Shown: one piece after another, positions 11,776 through 22,747 of the stretch
Layout: each line of letters starts with the position of its first letter
Numbering within the stretch: position 1 is the stretch's first letter
Assembly: GCA_021234535.1 (NCBI GenBank)
Contig: CM037830.1
Coordinates: 21,569,116-21,633,115 of the forward strand
From: Stichopus chloronotus
Taxonomy: Eukaryota; Echinodermata; Holothuroidea; Aspidochirotida; Stichopodidae
DNA length: 64,000 nt
Direction of reading: 5' to 3'
Notes under the pieces: generated by a model
Told to the model about the DNA's origin: nothing
The model's input: only the letters and a program-made list of their open reading frames with translations
Databases searched by the model: none
Translations under genes and position numbers: made by a program

Positions 11776-14700
11776 TCAGTGTTTTGTTACTCGCCCGATC
11801 AGGAAGTAAGCAAAGAAAAATATAAATAGGATAGCAGCTATCAGATAACACATCATCTTCCGATTGCCCCTACCGGATGAGAGCATGGTATCGAAGCGCT
11901 TTATCGTTCCTCCCAACAGGCCGACGTTACTGTCAAAGTCTGAGCCCTGTCCAAAGAGAAGAAGAACTGACATTGTCAAAATGGAAAAGATGCTTTGAAG
12001 CTTTCACAGCAAAAAGCAAAACATGGCCTACGACACCACTTTAAAAGAATACCAGAATGTCCACCTAACGTGACGATATCTCGATACATGTAATGTATTG
12101 AGATACTGTAACAAACAATTAATGTATTGAGATAACAAACAATTAACATTCATTTTACTTAGAGATCTCATCAGCTGGACATCTCTATAGTTTTTTCATA
12201 CAGTATTGTCATTGTTGATTTACTGTTAAAATTTCTAGTCACAGAAACTCCGACTTGAAATATTTTTTAAGACTTGTAGAGGTGAGAAGTGACTGTAAAG
12301 CCAAACTGACAGGCAGCTTTGCAATGAGGAAGGGAGAGCAAGGGGAGGAGGGGAGACCCTGAATGTTGACACACAGTTCTGTTTTATTATGTGACATTCT
12401 CTGGAAGACTTACCATACCGTCCATGTATCGGTTCTGTTCCTTTGCTTCAGTGTCGATATCCATAGCAAGCTGACAATGGAAAAAAAACAGTATGAACGG
12501 AAATTATGTTTGTGAAAACCAACAAGGCTGACTCTTATAACAACACATTCAACAGTAAAACCATGAGCCTGGGATGATCGATTACATTTATTAAGCAACA
12601 TGGATACGATTAAATCAGCAAATGATATTTTTGTTCTAAGATTGTTGTTGTACACTTGATCCTAGAAATATGAACATACAAGCAACTTAACAACCATCTT
12701 GCAATCATCGCACACTGAATTCAACTTGGACTCAGAGAATCCTACCAGTGCCCACCTCTCCTTGATACTATCTTCAGTATGATAAATGATACTCAAATAC
12801 ACATTGAAGCTGGAATATGAGCTTGAAAATTTCTCAACGAAAGTGAAATTACCCTAAAATATGTCATAGCCACCACAAAGTAACAATTTTTAAGTCATAT
12901 TTTTGCATAGATGAATATTCATATCCATTACTAATTAGGTCTGTTTAATTTCATGTAACGGTGATTAATTGCTATGCTTTTTTGGAGAGTCTCAATTTTG
13001 TAAGGGCCAACAAAAATGTCAGGGCAATTTCCATATTCAAACATCTGGAAAATGAGTGCATAGTTCTCTTTCAGATTTTGTGACATGTAACTTTCTCTCT
13101 ACTTTCTCTTCCCTGAAACAGCGATGAAGAACAAGGTAGATGACCAGGTGATTACCAGTACAACTCAAACTCCAGCTTCAAGTCTTAAGACAGAGATCTC
13201 CAAAATTATTGCAAAACCCACAACACACAAAGAGAAACCAGAAAAAAGACACTCTTAAACTGCTGGTCACTTTCAATCACAAATGAAGTTTGTACACACA
13301 AACTGTAAAGCAGCTTAATACATCAATTGGTTTACACAAATATATGGTGGAATATAGAAATCCAGGAACTTGGGCAGGACATCAGATCAAAATCTGGCTC
13401 AAGTGTGGTTGTGAACTGAGCAAGATCTGCTGATTACCAGCCATAGTTGTAACAGATTATATTTGGGAATGTTCTATAATTATGTCACTGAACTGCCACA
13501 GTTATTAATAAACTTTAAAGGACTCTCACCAGAAATGGTGTTCCAGTTTGCATTCTCCTGGTTCTTAAACAATGATGCAGACTTGAACCATACTATAAAT
13601 CATTTTTTAAAGTCACAGTTTTCTCCAAATGACCGCCTCCAGAATTAACAATTTAGGCTTTTTGACGCTAGTTATGTCAGATATATCCTACTCATGAGAT
13701 CTATAAAGCTTACTGATCTTTACAAAGGTCACAGGTTGGGGCATCAAACTCACTTTTAAAATATAAAAAAACTTAATATTATTCCAACAGTGACACTGAA
13801 TTTTTCTTCTTTTAAGTTCTCACAGCCCTCTGCTTTTCTCAGCAACAATGACTAAACGCCCTCCATTGAAGTTTCACACATCTTTATGACAATCTATCAA
13901 CTGCTCATGTTACCAATTGCAGGTTCTTAACCAGGTCAAAAGAATCACACACAATACATTCACACACAAACACACATAAATATCCTATGCAGGTTACTTG
14001 CCTGACAAGTAACAGCTTCCAGAACCTACCATTTTGATTTGTGACACTTTGCTTGCTAAGCCATCTTGCAGTCTATTATTCTCTGCTTCCAGCATGTCCT
14101 CTGTACTTGCTGCACCTCCCCATGAACCTAAGAAAGAACAAAGAAATGAGACAGACTACAAAATAAAAATCTCTTGTAGACCATTGTATGTTCTAACTCT
14201 CAATTTCCAGTGGTATACAGGGTTGCTGTGACCTTGTAATTTACTATAATGAAGAAACCCCCTTTTGGAAGTCTTCACTCTAATGTTACAGGTCAATGTT
14301 TTTCAAATTACACTTTCCTAAAAGAGCAATATATCTCATTGCTTTCTTTTTTAGACATTTCTCTAATCAGTGGAAAACTCTGATACATCTGGCCACTCTT
14401 ATGATAGAGCAGACATCTGGAATGGACTTACATGAAACATGCCACTACATTTGAATAAATTACATTGGATGCAGCAACATTTCTGCCAAGTTGCATTTCA
14501 TATTACACTAACACCACAAGTAACATCAAAAATTTGTTTTCTCTCTACACCACAAAAAAGTCAAGTCCAGTTGCCTTGGGATGAACCTTAATGTGCCATG
14601 CCATATGGGACAATAAGGGAAAATTTTTTCTAAGTCCAAGACTTTTACCTTTGTGGTTACACTGGCTCCATCAGGAAGAAATCTTCTTACAAAACACTAC

Positions 14701-16685
14701 CTCCCTTAAGGAGATGGTAAGAGGAGCTGGAAATTTTTTAAGTCCAAAGGCTTTCCTTAGAGTAGCTATATCAGCTCCACCATCTCCATCGCGGATACAA
14801 ATCTGATCTTGGTTATCCAACTTCCTATGTAGTGTGTGTTGTATTGTTTAACAGCTTCCAGTGTGTTAATGTTTCGGTGGTCATGTGACACTGTATACAG
14901 CTACAACGTGGACTTAATAACTAATGGCAGGGTGTTCTATAGTTGTACCAAAGCCGTCACAAAATGTCAGTGTACATGAAATTTTCTGATGCACTCTATA
15001 CTTAACAGGTACTTTCCAATTTTGCTGAATGAAAACAGGGGCTTCCATGCTACACAGTACAAGTTTTTCACTTGCACTGAAGTTAATGTAATGTACGCCA
15101 GTATGTCAAGTAACAGGAATTTCATTAAAATTTTAATTGTGGCTGTAGTTACGCCAAGACCAAAAGTAAGATCCACACTGAATGATCATTGCTATCAGAG
15201 TGCAGAGAAAGCAGACTGGCATTTTTACAGACTACTAGCATAGCTCCCAAGTTCCGAGAGGCTAGATGTGGATCCACACCTAATCTGTCCGATGGTGAAT
15301 TGCCGCCCCCTTGGGGAATAGGGGCATGATGTCCCCCTCAAAATTTTTGTAGTTAAGTTTATGAGTGTCTACATGCAAAATGGTAGCACTCTCTGGGCAA
15401 GTCAGTCAACACAATTTCTCTAAGTTACCGCCAAAAAATCTGTTCTGCAGTCCCTGCTGATCTTTTTCCTATTTTCGTCTTTGCCTCATATGGAGATGTG
15501 AAATGCGGGTTTTTCAAAGAGCATGGCAGGATCAGCGGGTTTGGGTGTTCAAATGCAGGTAAATCCCTGGGAAATGCTGGTCACTTAGAAGGTATGTGCC
15601 AGTACTGTATGGTATAGCCGATAGTTATCCTAGGGCTGAGTATGTCACTAGTCTATAGAGCACCTTTAGAACTTAGTGAAACTCAAAATCATGGGTGGAA
15701 AAAGTTGGGAAGCTGGGAGGCTCCTTCCATGGAAATTTGGGCATCTGGATGGAAATTTTGGCTTTTGGAGGGAAATTTCCCATTTCTGTACATGAGAATA
15801 TAGCAAGAATTGTGGGAAATTCTACTCCCTTCCAGGGAAATAATTTTACTCCCTTCCAGGGAAATAAACATTTTTTCCAGCCCAGCTCAAAATGTCAAAG
15901 GCTAATGTTAGTAGTAGGCTATATCTAACTTGCCTAGTTTGGCTACTTACATTACATTTACAGGTCAGGTACCCTGGGACTAGCCTAGTTAGTGGGAAGT
16001 GTGTTCATACATCATAGCCTAACTTAGCCAAGGGCTGTGCATTACCTTACGTGGCCTAAGCTCCACATCACAGCCCTTGTGCCGCTAGCACAGATTTTCA
16101 ACCCATTAGAAAAACCCGAGCCAGGGTACGTTAATTATCTCTCACATTCACAAGTAGGCCTAGTTATGCTGTGTAACATTACTATGGGCCATAACTTGCA
16201 AGCCTTTAAGTGCGTGAATGATGCTGGATTTTATTCTTTTATGCTTTAAATGGTCACCAAAAACAGTTTTACAGTTAATCTTATACCAGTAGTTAGGATG
16301 TAATTATGTATCATTAGTTCTAGTGAAAGTAGGCTACTGTATGAATCGTTTTCGCCGACTTTGAGGGGGGGGGGGGGCATTTTGTAGCAAAGCTTGAGTT
16401 AAAAATTTGGGTTAGCAAATAGCAGCCAAAGGGCTGTGGTGTGGAGTATAACGTCATGCCGGCTAATGCACAGCCCTGTTCAAGCGCGAAGCCTAACCTG
16501 GCCTCAGTAATTGCTATGTATGAGAAACAGTAAGACTAAGGTAAGGCCAACACGAAACTTAGCCTAACGACACTCCGCACTTACTCCGTGATATTGATAC
16601 ATAGCCTACGTCAATTTAACAACTGTGTAGTGTGTGCCTTACCACCACCGTTCCGGCGAGTGCCTCTGTCCCACGAGTCTGCCAT
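11776..16685 (-). CDS. BET1L: BET1-like Golgi SNARE (GS15), complete, 4 coding exons
   Basis: This is a Golgi Qc-SNARE that pairs with syntaxin-5, GOS28 and Ykt6 in intra-Golgi and endosome-to-Golgi fusion (family knowledge). Coding exons on the minus strand are 16685-16643, 14127-14030, 12470-12414 and 11946-11776 (TGA 11778-11776). They total 369 nt, 122 residues; the human protein has about 111. All introns are GT-AG, with phases 1, 0 and 0, and the frame stays open. The N-terminus MADSW resembles the family start. Exon 2 carries LASKVSQIK of the SNARE helix. Exon 3 has LAMDID and NRYMDGM, with the central layer near DxQ replaced by KEQN as in the family's DQN. Exon 4 has SDFDS, then IKRFDTM, then a C-terminal hydrophobic anchor of about 20 residues (from MMCYLIAAILF) and a short basic lumenal tail. 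Intron 2 contains a copy of the family-1 MITE. The Gly/Ser/Arg-rich stretch after MADSW is longer than in human. Confidence 0.95.
12091..12145. repeat. Short tandem duplication in BET1L intron 3
   Basis: TAATGTATTGAGATA, then (with or without CTGTA) ACAAACAATT, occurs twice back to back. The second copy lacks five bases. It is a local slippage or duplication product with no sign of function. Confidence 0.7.
12804..13181 (+). mobile_element. Family-1 MITE, copy 1 (in BET1L intron 2)
   Basis: The termini are inverted: left TTGAAGCTGGAATATGAG, and the right end reverse-complemented TTGAAGCTGGAGTTTGAG. The interior matches four other places in the window (35175, 40064, 49927 in reverse, and 63303) through shared blocks such as TTTTTGCATAGATGAATATTC, ACATCTGGAAAATGAGTGCA and ACTTTCTCTTCCCTGAAACA. 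No coding frame is present. The element sits in the intron between exons 2 and 3 of BET1L, about 330 bp from exon 3. Confidence 0.8.
15820..15870. repeat. Two direct copies of TACTCCCTTCCAGGGAAATA
   Basis: A 20-bp unit occurs twice, about 25 bp apart, in BET1L intron 1. It lies in a region with many GGAAATTT/TGGAAATTT variants (15715-15780), suggesting a decayed simple repeat. Confidence 0.7.
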
Positions 16686-17194
16686 GATACGGCTGCTTAT
16701 GTTTGTTTAATTCAATATCATCTACTGTCTTTTTCCAGAAAACAAAGTTACCACCAGTGCCCGGTCTTCTCTGGACTGTACTAAAGAACTATACGGTATA
16801 CCGTCATCACTTCTTTTTTTTTTTGTTTTTGTTTTTCCGAAAATGAAGCTGGTTCAACTAGCCAATATACTGCGTGCTTAATTGCCAGATTGTTCCTTCA
16901 GCGGTTACCCAAAATGTTATCCAGTCAATGAGAAGACCTGACACAAATCTACAAATCCAAGCACATAGTCACGTTTCTAATCTTTATGTCATCTCGAAAA
17001 ACTCCCAAATTGAAAGAAACTCAATTTTCCATATTATGCTAGTTAGCTGTTACCAAGCTAGATTGGTCAGGTTAAGTTAATCTGATTACACGTCTCAGTT
17101 TTCTGATCGAAGATAGCAAACTTTCCAACCTGCTATTCTACACTAAGTTTTTATCATTGGATAAAATTATTTTGTGCCGTGGATGAAAACGTAC
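16686..17194. other. Upstream region of BET1L
   Basis: This is the region 5' of the BET1L start codon. No TATA box in a convincing position is seen. A short plus-strand frame (16874-17080), preceded by a pyrimidine-rich CAG at about 16900, reads as possible protein but has no partner exon I can join. It could be the 5' part of the gene that owns the exon at 20979. Confidence 0.25.
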
Positions 17195-17330
17195 AGTTTG
17201 GTTTAGGTCAGTTAAGTTTCAGGTTCAGTTCAGTCAGTTAAGTTTAGGTCATTTTAGTTTAGACAAGTTTAGTTGGGTCGAGTTTGGTTCGTTGGTTCCG
17301 GTTTAGTTTAGATCAATTCAGTTAGTGAGA
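17195..17330. repeat. Degenerate GTTTAG/GTTCAG simple repeat at the LINE 3' end
   Basis: Variants of AGTTTAGGTCA and GTTTAGTT recur through about 130 bp. On the minus strand this lies just beyond the last LINE coding remnants, where non-LTR elements commonly end in short tandem repeats. It could be the element's 3' tail or an unrelated satellite fragment. Confidence 0.5.
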
Positions 17331-17698
17331 AAACATAACATAACATGGGCAAAGGAGGGCATAATTAGCCCCATAAGATGCCCTGTAATCCAGACCCCCC
17401 CCCAAAAAAAAAACCCTAACCAAACTGATATCCAATATATCCCAACATAGATTCTGCCACAGTCACAATAAAACTTATCAGTGTTACCTTTGAAGCTATT
17501 AACAACCCAATCAGGCAAGTCTATTCCACTCATTGACAACTCTATGAGAGAAGCTTGAAACTTTCTCACATCAAGCCTAGAGAAGCATTTCACCAGCTTC
17601 TTACAATGACCACGAACAGGGGAATTAGGACAAAACTCTGAGAAATCACAATTAGACAGAGAATACCTACCACATAGGAATTTTAAAACCTGCAACAA
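17318..17698 (-). pseudogene. C-terminal remnant of the LINE ORF2
   Basis: This frame contains GRYSLSN, SPVRGHCKKLVK, SRLDVRKF and LPDWVVNSFKGNTDKFY. That is the order seen at the end of CR1-type ORF2 proteins, where a basic RGHxKKL segment precedes RLDVRKFFFSxRV and NSFKxxLDK. It is separated from the main frame by about 240 bp without recognisable homology, and the segment between RKF and LPDW is scrambled, which indicates small indels. The reading frame runs past the homologous part to a stop near 17318. Confidence 0.75.
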
Positions 17699-17940
17699 TA
17701 TCCTCCATGATCCTTCTTAACTCAAGAGTAGTAATTATAGTCCCAGACATTTAAGGCAATCAGAAGGGAATGACGACCCTGCATAAACCGTAAGCCGAGT
17801 GGCTCCTTTCCTCTGATCACTACATCTCAGCATCTTCCCTAATCATACTCTAGTCACTATATTGATATTTGATTCGGGATCCATGCCTCTAGTATACACA
17901 TAGATTGCAAAAATGCCTCCATAACAACTGCTTGTATCAC

Positions 17941-20453
17941 CCCCGATTCTCACTCAATGAATGGATTCACCTGCTTTAGGATTGAAACACTAATCAATCT
18001 AGTAGCCCTGTGCTGGACTTTCTCAAGTAACTCCTTATCTTTAGAAAAATACGGGTTCCAAGCTTGAACAGCATACTCTAAATGAGGTCTAACCAACTGC
18101 TTATAGAGTCAAACAACAATGTCTTGCTTAAGGAAACAAAAATTTCTCTTAATCATACCTAAAATCCTATTTGCTTTTTTAGCTGCTTCAACGCACTGCT
18201 TAGCTGGCTGTAAAGAAGAATCGATGTGAACACCTAAATCCCTTTCAACAGAAACCTCTTGCAGTGACTGTCCATTTAAAGTGTACAAATACCTAGGATT
18301 ATTATTGCCAATATGCATTACCTTGCATTTATCAATATTGAACAACATTTGCCACTCCTGAGACCAAGTGAAAACCCTGTCTAAATCCTTCTGAAAACTT
18401 TTTGAATCACCTTCAGAGGAGACCTCAGAATACAGTTTGGTGTCATCAGCAAACTTCTTGGCTCTACACACAATATTAGCATCAATGTCATTAATGAAAG
18501 CAATAAACAGGAGTGGACCCAACACAGACCCCTGGGGGACCCCACTAGTAACCTCCTGCCAAGAAGAAGCGCAACCATTTTAAACCACCCTCTGTTTCCT
18601 ATTACATAGCCAACTCTGAATCCAGGTTAGTAAATTACCACTGATACCCATACTCTTTAATTTAAGCAAAAGACGCTGGTGGGGAACCTTATCAAAAGCT
18701 TTCTGAAAATCCAGAAAAACAACATCAACATACTTCTGCCTATCCAATGAACTAGTAACGTCTTCCATGAACTCTAAAATATTGGTGAGGCACGACCTTC
18801 TCTGACAAAAGCCATGTTGAGACATCCTGATTAAAGAATAACTACTGAAGAAATTAACCATAGATTTTTTAACAATAGATTCCATGACCTTACAAACAAC
18901 ACTAGTGAGACTGACAGGCCTGTAATTACAGGGCTGTGACTTATCTCCCTTCTTAAAAATTGGGGTGAAGTTAGCATACCTCCAGTCTTCAGGAACATAA
19001 CCTTCAACCAAAAATTTATTAAAGACCAGTGACAGTGGAACACAGAAATGATGAGCAAATGACCTCAACCAAATTGGATAGATTGCATCCGGGCCAGGGG
19101 CTTTACGAATATTGAGAGAAAGCGACTCTTTTAGAACTATCTCACTAGAAATTATGACAGAGTCCAAATTTGGGAAAAAACTTTTTCCAACGGCACTAGG
19201 GAGATTTGACAAATCTTCATGTGTAAAAACTGACACAAAATAATTGTTAAGCAGTTTTGCAAGATCTTCACTGTCAGTAACTACATTGTCTGCATAAGGA
19301 TCCCTAAGAGAAACAACAGTTTCCTTAACGTTCTGCTTAGACCTAACATAAGAAAAGAATGCCTTCGGGTTGTCCTTAATATTATCAGCTATACTCTGCT
19401 CAAAATTCAGTTTAGCTTTAGAGATTAACCCTTTCACTTTAAGTTGGTGAATGTTAAACTTATAAAGGTCAGAAACAGAGTTACTCATCCTATAACACCT
19501 CCACATTTTCCGCTTTTGTCTAATGGCACACCTGACTTCTTTAGTATTCCACGAAGGCCTACAACTTTTACGACACCGAAACTTCCACGGAACATGATGA
19601 TTCGTAACATACTTTAATATATCAGCTATATAGTCCCAAGATTCCGAGGCACTTTTGCCACTCATTCCATTTACCCAGTCTGCACCTTTCAATAAATTAT
19701 CAATTGCTACAGTATCTGCTTTAGAAAAATCCGGGATCCTTTCCTTACGAACAGAATTGAACCCCTCACAGACAACATCAAAGGCTACAACGTCATGGTC
19801 ACTTTTACCTAGTATACCTAGACTCTCAAAATTGTCAGCAACCTTAGGATCAGACGTGAAAACAAGATCAAGAATATTATCACCCCTAGTTGGAAAAGAG
19901 ACACGCTGGTGCAAGAAACAGTCCTGAACAACCTCAAGAAAATCAGTTCCGTTACTACCACTTAATTCCTCAGCCCAATCAATGTCTGGAAAACTGAAGT
20001 CACCCATGATAAGAACATCACCTTTAGCAGCTTTCCTAATTGAGTTAAATAACAAATTGTCATTATCTTTCCCACTATTTGGAGAGCGATAAACTAAACC
20101 AATTGTGACAACTGAACCAGCAGTCTTGTTAGAGTTATTTAAAGTTAACTCGCACCAGACAGAGTTGACAAAGGATCCTTGCAGCTCTGGTTTCTCGACA
20201 CTAACAATATTATCTCTGACATACAACAAGACTCCCCCCCCCCCCCACCAAACCCCCTTTTTGTATCAACCCTATCTTGACGATAAACCACATACCCAGG
20301 ATAAGAAACCTAAGCACTATCAATATCATCTCTTAACCAAGACTCAGTTACACCAAATATATCTGGCTTCGTATCCTCAAGGAGTACGGCTAATTCATCC
20401 AATTTATTACAAATACTCCTAGCATTAGTAAAAATAATCTTTAACTTATCCAT
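17941..20453 (-). pseudogene. LINE ORF2: AP endonuclease plus reverse transcriptase, three nonsense codons
   Basis: One frame is readable from Met at 20453 to about 17957 apart from three stops: TAG 20312-20310, TAA 18582-18580 (probably Leu TTA originally) and TGA 18111-18109 (probably Arg CGA). Endonuclease motifs in order are NARSICNK, TESWL, GLVYRSP, GDFSFPDIDW (family GDFN) and GKSDHDVV. Reverse-transcriptase motifs are RKAPGPDAI, NYRPVSLTS, QHGFC, VVFLDFQKAFDKVPH, SGVPQGSVLGPLLF, the catalytic FADDTKLY, and KCKVMHIG. The stretch RGFGGGGGGVLLYV is encoded by a G13 tract. After the third stop the frame continues [19 protein letters not shown] and RATRLI, then diverges. Few missense changes and only three stops suggest moderate age. 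No intact protein is made. Confidence 0.9.
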
Positions 20454-20590
20454 GGACTTCCTAGCCTTAGATCCCTTTTTAACTCTAATTAATTTATTTG
20501 TATTATTGGAACCCTTGTAATCTGAATGCCTATTGGCTGGACCAAGATTATCCTTTCTACGATTATTCTCAGTCCTCATCGCCCCCAAAT

Positions 20591-20792
20591 TTGAGCCTAT
20601 CATATGATAACGGAGATGACGTACATCAGGAATAAGCCGAGTGACCCTCCTCTGAACCTGCTCTAAAAGGAACTTGTCCTTTCCATAAAAGGGACTCCAT
20701 GCCTGCACAGCATAGATGCCCCGCCTAACCAACTGCTTATTCAGATTCAACACAATATCTTTACTAAAATTACTAAAATTTCTCTTGATCAA
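20591..20792 (-). pseudogene. Extra LINE reverse-transcriptase tail fragment fused upstream of the endonuclease
   Basis: The frame reads IKRNFSNFSKDIVLNLNK, AVQAWSPFYGKDK, then LLEQVQRRVTRLIPDVRHL. This matches the C-terminal part of the reverse transcriptase that the same element shows at 18140-17990 (IKRNFCFLKQDIV and [13 protein letters not shown]). It continues in the same open frame into a Lys/Asn-rich linker and the endonuclease start. It therefore comes from a second, 5'-truncated copy placed head to tail, or from a template-switch chimera. Confidence 0.75.
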
Positions 20793-20978
20793 AGATCGTC
20801 AGGAAGGACAATGCGCTCATAAAATGACCATCAAGAGCAAACATGCCAACCCCCCGTGTCAAGAACAATCAGAATCTCCCACACTGACGAAAATAATTGC
20901 CATTCTTGAATGCGTAACAATTCTTGCATAATACCCTGGACTAAGGCAGACCATTCCATTCATCCACATCTCTGTAAG

Positions 20979-21140
20979 AAGAAACATCCAGTCCGCATGT
21001 TTTTGAGTGAAATCTGTGAGCACAAAAACTCATTGAACTACTTCTACACTGCAGAATTCATTGAAAGCTGTATTATCAACGCCTTAACACTTGAATCCGA
21101 TCCCCTGAAAATGTTCAACAACCTCAAGGCCAACTTGGAC
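20979..21140 (+). CDS. Orphan internal exon, unidentified gene
   Basis: A 54-codon open stretch, phase 0 at both ends, lies between a pyrimidine-rich acceptor (CCACATCTCTGTAAG) and a consensus donor (TTGGAC|GTAAGT). It encodes a segment with MFLSEICEHKNSLNYFY, EFIESCIINALTLESDPLK and MFNNLKANLD, which reads like an alpha-helical cytosolic protein. I do not recognise the family. The upstream limit is uncertain, because the frame stays open back to about 20910. The decayed LINE lies immediately upstream and could sit in an intron of this gene. No following exon could be joined with confidence before GEMIN2. It may be a live exon or a relic. Confidence 0.42.
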
Positions 21141-22500
21141 GTAAGTAAAAATATTTTTAATCTCGGATCGTAAAAGACATCTCTCATGTAATGGGATTAA
21201 GGTTGCCCCATATTCTTCCCAGAAATAGTTTTCGTCACAGAGAAAAGTAAGAAAACATGACTGAAAGAAAGAGAACGTTAGAGTAGAGAGGGATTGAGCA
21301 AAGAAACAAAGGGGGGAAAGGAAGAGTAAGATCAGAGGGAAGTTAAAGGTAACAGATAACAGGTATATAACAGGTGATAAGTATGTGACAATTACGGTGA
21401 TAGTTAGGATTTTTTTAGGAAAAAAGTAAATCATACAAATCATGCTGCTGTGCGGAACCATCACTCTGAAACCTATTCTATCGAGAATTTCGAGGTAGAA
21501 TGACTGCAGTTGACACACATAAAGTGAGAGAAAAACATACTTATACCTTTGATACAAAATAAAACTGTCAAAGAGATTTCACTCTGTGGATTGCTTTATT
21601 TGCGATAAACTCAGTGACAGGCACATGTGACACACGGTTTCAAGAATAGCCCATACTAAACCTGATGTCTGGTATATACCAGTTCCACTGTTTTCATTTT
21701 CTATTGAACGTCTAAAGTTTTATTTTTTTTTAATTGTTATAAGTTTTCTTTAATAATACACTTATGGCATGCATTATCAACGTACCCTCTCTATACCCTC
21801 TCTATATGATGAAATATAACCACAAAACTGGGACAATTTACTTTTTAATCGTCATCTCATATGAAAAAGCACAAACATTGCAGCATTTTGTATGAAGTGA
21901 GACCTGTTTGTTAAAGAAAACTCTAAAGGGGAAGGGAAACCCCCTCAACTTAGAATCTTCCCCCAAGAACAATTATTTATTGAAATCATTATGATCTGGG
22001 GGTGTAGGCTGGGATGCGAAAAATGTGCCAGGTGAAAAGAAAAGAAATTACCTGGAATGGTCTAAAATGCCAGAAACACCACAGGAAGTTGAAAACAATA
22101 AGACCAATGCTTAAAAAATAGGAATTCCTGAAGAAATATGCAATAAGAATATAGCATTATATAGCACCCCGTTGCATAAGCCCCCCCCCCCCCATGTTCG
22201 CAAAAGTTTTCCTCTTTGACCCCTCTCCCAAGGTCAGTCTAATACAAACTAATGACCTGGGCATGAGTTTGCCGACGGGAGGGGAACTACCGCTCCTCTT
22301 TTCCCCCTCCACACCCCCCCCCCCCCCCTTCCTTTTGCCAAATCCTGGATCCACTACCGGATTGTCATGGGGTTGCACACTCTACCGTTTAGTTCACTAA
22401 TCAGACAAGGTCGATTAAATTTAAATAAATATTGGCTCAGCTTTCTTTAAAGTCATTTCAAGGTATGGTAATAAAAACGTTGTCAAGATGCTTGGCCATT
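21141..22500. other. Intergenic or intronic stretch upstream of GEMIN2
   Basis: No further exon was recognised. It contains C runs near 22181-22193 and 22314-22328, flanking a segment whose minus-strand text reads VDPGFGKRKGG. The hydrophobic 157-codon minus frame at 21084-21557 is partly the complement of the exon above and is not called. Confidence 0.35.
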
Positions 22501-22523
22501 GCATTTTCGGGCTTATTTTAGGG

Positions 22524-22555
22524 GTGCGCGAAGTTTGGCAGTGCGCGAAGTTTGG
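22524..22555. promoter_or_regulatory. Duplicated GTGCGCGAAGTTTGG motif in the GEMIN2 5' flank
   Basis: The 15-mer GTGCGCGAAGTTTGG occurs twice with a 17-bp period, about 195-225 bp upstream of the GEMIN2 start codon. Its core, read on the other strand, is TTCGCGC, which resembles an E2F-type site. The position is plausible for a promoter element. Function is inference only. Confidence 0.3.
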
Positions 22556-22747
22556 TGAATGTACTATACTGCAACTTGTTCTCGGAACGATTTGCAGCCG
22601 TTCCATGTGCACTGCGCTGCTGAGAGACGTCGGCCTCCTTACCCGTAATCAACGGTAGGATTGGCGGTTGCAACGCCTGTGATCTCGTCCGAAAACAACC
22701 AAGCAAACACTTGAAGAATGTTTCACAAATGACTTCACGTACACACT

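Larger units (their letters stand above)
17318..20800 (-). mobile_element. CR1/Jockey-clade non-LTR retrotransposon, decayed, with chimeric 5' end
   Basis: A LINE runs leftwards on the minus strand. From 5' to 3' it has a stray reverse-transcriptase C-terminal fragment (20792-20591), a Lys/Asn-rich linker, the AP-type endonuclease (from Met at 20453), the reverse transcriptase (to about 17970), a gap of unrecognised sequence (about 17960-17760), and the usual CR1 C-terminal region (17698-17440). There is no poly(A); a degenerate simple repeat follows at 17330-17195, as is common for CR1. It lies between the 5' ends of BET1L and GEMIN2. I found no target duplication. Confidence 0.9.

Noticed and set aside
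17195..17330. Telomere-like GTTTAGG words
   Set aside because: Not a regular TTAGGG array; it is a degenerate simple repeat at the LINE 3' side.
21084..21557. 157-codon hydrophobic minus-strand frame
   Set aside because: Overlaps the complement of the better-supported plus exon, and its hydrophobicity comes from A/G-rich DNA read in reverse.
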